NCBI GenBank assembly: GCA_019456245.1 | Contig: VRUF01000082.1 | Span: 1-10,740 of the forward strand | DNA length: 10,740 nucleotides | Source of the DNA: Planctomycetota bacterium | Lineage (GTDB): Bacteria; Planctomycetota; Phycisphaerae; Sedimentisphaerales; Anaerohalosphaeraceae | Reading direction: 5' to 3' | In this document: one piece after another, positions 7,424 to 10,740 of the stretch | How positions within the stretch are numbered: the stretch's first letter is position 1 | Layout of the letters: the number at the start of each line of letters is the position of its first letter | Made by a program: the position numbers and the translations under genes | Notes under the pieces: generated by a model | Database searches by the model: none | Told to the model about the DNA's origin: nothing | Seen by the model: the letters and a program-made list of their open reading frames with translations, nothing else

Positions 7424-8878
7424 CTACAGACCCATCGCTTTCTTTTTGATTTCATCTCTTTCAGCTTCGGCCATGCGGAGTTGGTTTTCTGCCGCCTGAA
7501 GTTTTTCATGATCATTCGTTGTTTTGTACAAGCTGATCATTTCTTTCAGAGTTATGCTCTCGACAGAGATGCCTACCAAACGGGTTATTATCATGCTTTC
7601 CGGATTACGGTCCAATAATTTTCCCAATTGCAATCCAGCATTAAAATATTGTTCCGCATGGTCATAATTCCGATTTGACGTAGCAGCCTTACCTTTAGCC
7701 AAAGCTTCTTTTGCAATCTTCTTCATTGTAGATGCCATCGCCATAATATTTTTTATAGCTCGTTGCTGGTCCTTGGGTTTTAAGGAAACATACCCTTTTT
7801 CTGTTAGGCTGAAAATATATGGTTCCCTGCCGAATTCGATTTGTTTCGTCCAGTCTACTCCCACCAAAAGTTCTACTGCCTCATCTTTTTTGCCCTGGGA
7901 CCAAAGCTCAAGCATTTGCACTATTTTTCCCGACTCGACCGAAGGCTCTGTATCTACTTCAAGCTTCTCCAAATCTTCCTGATATGCCAAAATATATCCT
8001 GCCGGCACTTCGAGACTAAATAACCCTTCGTCCAGTTCAACATCAAGATCGAAGTTCTCCATCGTCCATTTTACCGAAAGGTAATCCTCCAATGGATTTG
8101 CCATTACCTCGACCAGCCTCGGAGCGCCGCTCTCAAAATCCGCCCAGATTGTAATGTCATACTCAAAATACTTATCCTTTTGAAAAACCCTAAACCCGGT
8201 AACACGTTGTCCGTCGATCTCTTTTTCTCCTAATTGCTCCTCTGTGCCATCGCGTAGATTCCACAGGTTTTCAACAGGTTTAGAACAAAAGGAAAATATC
8301 CCTTTAACTCCTGCATTGGATAGAACGGATTCTTTTTTTGTCACCGCTGTTTTATTATGATGAAAAAGAAGCAGCGATCTGCCCGTATTAAAATCGGCAA
8401 TTGAGGAAATACTGCCTATTTTCCCATTCTCCGAGCAATCAAACCGCATTTTGCCCATTTCCCAAACCTTTGCCCGGCTTGTATAAGCTTCCGAAATTCG
8501 ATCTTCATCTTCAATAACAGTAGCAAAGGTTAGATCGAAACTATAGCTGGATCCCTGGAAATATTCAAGTACCTGACCAAAAGCAACACTGCTCACATCA
8601 ACCGAACCGCCGAATTGATTTATACCGATAAGTACTGCAATAATTAACACAGCCGCTGCTGCAATTTTTGTTATAGAACTTTTCATGCTGATTCTCCAGA
8701 TAGAAGTTGTTGCTGCCTCTAATTGATCTTCGCTTTCTACTGAATAAATCTCAAATTCTTCGATTGCCTTATCTCGAAGCTGATCCAAAAATTGCCTGTC
8801 TGGCAAAACTTTTCCTTTTTCAACAGTAGAAAGCAATTTAGAAAAACGTATATCTTTGTTATTACTATCTGTCTTCAT
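7424..8878 (-). CDS. Single-pass membrane protein with LolA/RseB-like domain, putative anti-sigma partner of sigma3
   Basis: Probable membrane regulator of sigma3. ATG 8878 overlaps the sigma3 TGA (ATGA), with a near-perfect Shine-Dalgarno AAGGAGGTG 5 nt upstream. The 484-aa product has a charged cytoplasmic part (1-58), the motif SIWRISMKSSITKIA at 59-73, one membrane span at about 70-87, then GINQFGGSVDVSSVAFGQV. Residues ~95-300 look LolA/RseB-like: paired strands, a WADFESGAPRLVEV segment, and near the end FDLDVELDEGLFSLEVPAGY, close to the FDP-ldp-lF-levP-GY signature of that fold. RseB uses a LolA-like domain to sense mislocalised envelope material and control anti-sigma RseA. Residues ~310-484 are helical and TPR-like (RNYDHAEQYFNAGLQLGKLL), ending in a charged coil (ENQLRMAEAERDEIKKK). 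No zinc anti-sigma motif. Topology and fold are read by eye. Confidence 0.87.
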   Translation of the reverse strand: MKTDSNNKDIRFSKLLSTVEKGKVLPDRQFLDQLRDKAIEEFEIYSVESEDQLEAATTSIWRISMKSSITKIAAAAVLIIAVLIGINQFGGSVDVSSVAFGQVLEYFQGSSYSFDLTFATVIEDEDRISEAYTSRAKVWEMGKMRFDCSENGKIGSISSIADFNTGRSLLLFHHNKTAVTKKESVLSNAGVKGIFSFCSKPVENLWNLRDGTEEQLGEKEIDGQRVTGFRVFQKDKYFEYDITIWADFESGAPRLVEVMANPLEDYLSVKWTMENFDLDVELDEGLFSLEVPAGYILAYQEDLEKLEVDTEPSVESGKIVQMLELWSQGKKDEAVELLVGVDWTKQIEFGREPYIFSLTEKGYVSLKPKDQQRAIKNIMAMASTMKKIAKEALAKGKAATSNRNYDHAEQYFNAGLQLGKLLDRNPESMIITRLVGISVESITLKEMISLYKTTNDHEKLQAAENQLRMAEAERDEIKKKAMGL

Positions 8879-9489
8879 AACGACACCTCCTTCGAATTGA
8901 GCATCGACTGTATTAATTTACCAAAAGCCACACGAAACATTTTTCTTGCCCTTGCCAACTTTGATGTAACCGCAACAGGGCTGCAATTTAAATCCTCTGC
9001 TATTTTATTTACCGATCGATCGTCAACATACTTAGCTAACAGCAAAGCCTGGTGTTCGGCAGGCAATTTCATCAAAGCAAATCTAACCAAAGCAGCCAAT
9101 TCACGGGACTCAAGAACTTCCGGCGGTGCGTCCTCTCTTGCGTTGATCCAGTCGATCTTCTCGCCATCTAAAGAAGCCCACCATTTTTTGACTCGAGCAA
9201 GTATGATCTTCGGATCCTGTTTCCGGTAATACAGAGCGATCTGCCGTCTGGCTATGCCATAAAGCCATACCCGCAGCGAGCCTCGGTCGGGATCAAAATT
9301 CATAGCTGAACGTGCAGCCGCCAGAAATGTTTCCTGCACAACATCGGCCACAGCCGGGCAATCAAAACCCATAAGCCGAGCGACATTGTTCCAGACACAT
9401 TCGGCATAGGCTTCATATAGTTCTAGCCAAGCCTGACGGTCGCCTTGCTGCAAACCTTCTGCTATTTCTCGCTCTGTATCCTTATCCAT
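8875..9489 (-). CDS. ECF-family RNA polymerase sigma factor (sigma3)
   Basis: Two-region alternative sigma factor. ATG 9489 is chosen over an in-frame TTG at 9495 because AAGG lies 6 nt before the ATG but directly touches the TTG. The 204-aa product has region 2 at about 18-90, with ADVVQETFLAAARS and SLRVWLYGIARRQIALYYRK. Region 4 is at about 130-188, with LPAEHQALLLAKYV and the helix-turn-helix KIAEDLNCSPVAVTSKLARA. The linker is longer than in sigma1 and sigma2 and Trp-containing (KKWWASLDGEKIDW), so it probably belongs to a different ECF subgroup. It overlaps partner 3 by 4 nt. Upstream are a promoter-like element and the gnd terminator, so it is probably transcribed separately from gnd. 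Confidence 0.95.
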   Translation of the reverse strand: MDKDTEREIAEGLQQGDRQAWLELYEAYAECVWNNVARLMGFDCPAVADVVQETFLAAARSAMNFDPDRGSLRVWLYGIARRQIALYYRKQDPKIILARVKKWWASLDGEKIDWINAREDAPPEVLESRELAALVRFALMKLPAEHQALLLAKYVDDRSVNKIAEDLNCSPVAVTSKLARARKMFRVAFGKLIQSMLNSKEVSL

Positions 9490-9495
9490 ATCCAA

Positions 9496-9500
9496 CCTTA
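9496..9500 (-). promoter_or_regulatory. Ribosome binding site deciding the sigma3 start
   Basis: Minus-strand TAAGG ends 6 nt before ATG 9489. The alternative TTG at 9495 directly follows the AAGG and cannot use it, so the ATG is preferred. Confidence 0.6.
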
Positions 9501-9625
9501 ACGCCTGCCAAAAACCGGTTCAGCCATGAAGTCTTCAATATATTATTTGCGCATAAGCCGGAAAAACTGTCGCAAAAAATAGCGATTTCCAGATTTTACT
9601 CAAATAAACATAAACATTTTCTAAT

Positions 9626-9654
9626 ATTTTACAGAAACGCCATACAAAACGCAA
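9626..9654 (-). promoter_or_regulatory. Candidate promoter of the sigma3 cassette
   Basis: On the minus strand TTGCGT (9654-9649) follows the gnd terminator T-run, and TAAAAT (9631-9626) lies 17 bp downstream. It is the best-formed of the three equivalent elements. The leader would be about 130 nt. A second TAAAAT in TTTGAGTAAAATCTGG occurs 27 bp further on; a similar AGTAAAATTGG is found in the sigma2 leader. Confidence 0.35.
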
Positions 9655-9690
9655 AAAAAACCCCGCATACCAGTTGGTATATCGGGGCTT
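9653..9690 (-). terminator. Rho-independent terminator after gnd
   Basis: Minus-strand hairpin AAGCCCCGATATACC-AACT-GGTATGCGGGGTT, followed by TTTTTTG. CCCCG/CGGGG and ATACC/GGTAT pair, with an asymmetric internal loop between them. It begins about 25 bp after the gnd stop codon. Confidence 0.9.
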
Positions 9691-9715
9691 TGGTAATTAT
9701 TTTGCTAAACTGCGA

Positions 9716-10740
9716 TCAGGCGATATATGTCGATGCCGCCGTTGTGCCGCCTCTGCCTGTCCAGTTTGTGTGGAAGAATTCGCCTCTGGCCTTGTCAACT
9801 CTTTCGTAAGTATGTGCGCCAAAGTAGTCACGCTGTGCCTGCAACAGGTTCGCCGGAAGACGATCGCAACGATAACCGTCATAGTACGCCAATGCCGCAC
9901 TTATCGCCGGCATAGGAACGCCCATCTCCACCGCCGAGATAACAACACGACGCCATGCAGCCTGTGCATTTTCAACCGCATCGGTAAAGAACGGATCGAG
10001 CAGCAAATTCACAAGGTCCGGGTTACTCTCAAACGCTTCCTTGATCTTGCCGAGGAAAACTGAACGAATGATACAACCGCCGCGCCACATCAGGGCGATC
10101 CCGCCATTGTTAAGTGTCCAGCCGTACTCACCAGCCGCTGCACGCATCAACTGATACCCCTGTGCATAGCTGACGATCTTCGATGCATAAAGTGCCTGCT
10201 TAAGGTCCGCGATCAGACCGGCTTTGTCACCCTTAAAGCTTTCCTTAGGACCGCCAAGAACCTTAGAAGCTGCAACACGTTCGTCCTTCAAAGCTGACAA
10301 ACAACGCGCAAACACTGCCTCGCCGATAAGCGTCAAAGGCTGACCAACATCCAGTGCCGCAACAGCCGTCCACTTGCCGGTACCCTTCTGCCCTGCGGTA
10401 TCAAGGATCAGGTCGACAACTTCATTGCCGTCTTCATCCTTATACCCAAGAATATCGCGTGTGATTTCGATAAGATAAGAATCCAGTTCCGTCGCATTCC
10501 ATTCTGTAAAGACGTCGTGCATCTCCTGGTTACTCAAACCAAGCCCCTGCTTCATCATCTGATACGTCTCGCAGATCATCTGCATATCGCCGTACTCGAT
10601 ACCGTTGTGAACCATCTTGACAAAATGGCCCGCACCGTTTTCGCCGATCCAGTCGCAGCAAGGCTCACCGTCATCGGTCTGTGCACAACATTTCTGGAAG
10701 ATAGGTTTAACCGCATCCCATGCAGCAGGCGAACCGCCCG
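9716..10740 (-). CDS. gnd: 6-phosphogluconate dehydrogenase, decarboxylating (5' part outside window)
   Basis: Oxidative pentose phosphate pathway enzyme that converts 6-phosphogluconate and NADP+ (NAD+ in some family members) to ribulose 5-phosphate, CO2 and NADPH; a cytoplasmic dimer. The frame stays open through the window edge, so the gene is cut there, not truncated: 340 residues are visible, beginning PGGSPAAWDAVKPIFQKC. By comparison with ~470-aa homologues about 130 N-terminal residues are missing, including the Rossmann GxGxxG nucleotide site. The catalytic block GAGHFVKMVHNGIEYGDMQ is present, with the general acid/base Lys (K183 in the sheep enzyme) and the following His and Asn. 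The all-helical domain follows. The C-terminal tail HTYERVDKARGEFFHTNW carries the Arg and His that reach the substrate in the partner subunit. It is ordinary in every respect and more GC-rich than the neighbouring sigma block. A good terminator follows. Confidence 0.97.
   Translation of the reverse strand, partial: GGSPAAWDAVKPIFQKCCAQTDDGEPCCDWIGENGAGHFVKMVHNGIEYGDMQMICETYQMMKQGLGLSNQEMHDVFTEWNATELDSYLIEITRDILGYKDEDGNEVVDLILDTAGQKGTGKWTAVAALDVGQPLTLIGEAVFARCLSALKDERVAASKVLGGPKESFKGDKAGLIADLKQALYASKIVSYAQGYQLMRAAAGEYGWTLNNGGIALMWRGGCIIRSVFLGKIKEAFESNPDLVNLLLDPFFTDAVENAQAAWRRVVISAVEMGVPMPAISAALAYYDGYRCDRLPANLLQAQRDYFGAHTYERVDKARGEFFHTNWTGRGGTTAASTYIA

Noticed and set aside
1..10740. CRISPR array, insertion sequence, tRNA/rRNA or phage genes
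   Set aside because: No regularly spaced repeats, transposase or integrase motifs, tRNA cloverleaf or rRNA sequence was recognised anywhere in the window.

Overview
The window looks like chromosomal DNA from a planctomycete of the Phycisphaerae / Sedimentisphaerales type. This is inferred from gene content, not from a marker gene. Clues are the tandem ECF sigma factor genes, each overlapping a gene for a membrane protein with a very recognisable juxtamembrane sequence (IWRI-[ML]KS-...-GINQFGGS-D), which I associate with that group. Flanking housekeeping genes are fairly GC-rich; the sigma block is visibly less so.

Layout. Positions 1-346 hold no gene I can defend; they contain a small perfect inverted repeat and probably the lon promoter. 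lon (347-2734, + strand) encodes a complete ATP-dependent Lon protease with intact Walker A/B motifs and Ser-Lys catalytic dyad. An 87-bp gap with a 20-bp dRS3/REP-like palindrome separates it from a convergent minus-strand block. That block, read from high to low coordinates, is three consecutive cassettes: sigma3 (8875-9489) with membrane partner 3 (7424-8878); sigma2 (6672-7217) with partner 2 (5464-6675); sigma1 (4653-5192) with partner 1 (2822-4660). In each cassette the partner start codon overlaps the sigma stop codon (4, 4 and 8 nt) behind a good Shine-Dalgarno sequence, so the pairs should be translationally coupled. The window ends inside gnd (9716-10740, minus strand, 5' end missing), 6-phosphogluconate dehydrogenase.

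How they fit together. Each partner has a cytoplasmic N-terminus, the shared juxtamembrane and membrane segment, and a predicted extracytoplasmic domain. The outer domains differ; two look LolA/RseB-like by eye. The obvious model is three independent cell-surface signalling units: the partner holds its ECF sigma factor at the membrane and releases it on an envelope signal. None has a recognisable zinc anti-sigma motif, so the anti-sigma role is inferred from gene order and topology. Upstream of each sigma gene lies a rho-independent terminator for the preceding gene, followed directly by a similar AT-rich stretch with a TTG...TAAAAT promoter-like pattern. This suggests each cassette is separately insulated and transcribed.

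The most unusual things here are the three-cassette array, the conserved membrane module joined to unrelated sensor domains, and the repeated terminator-promoter junction.
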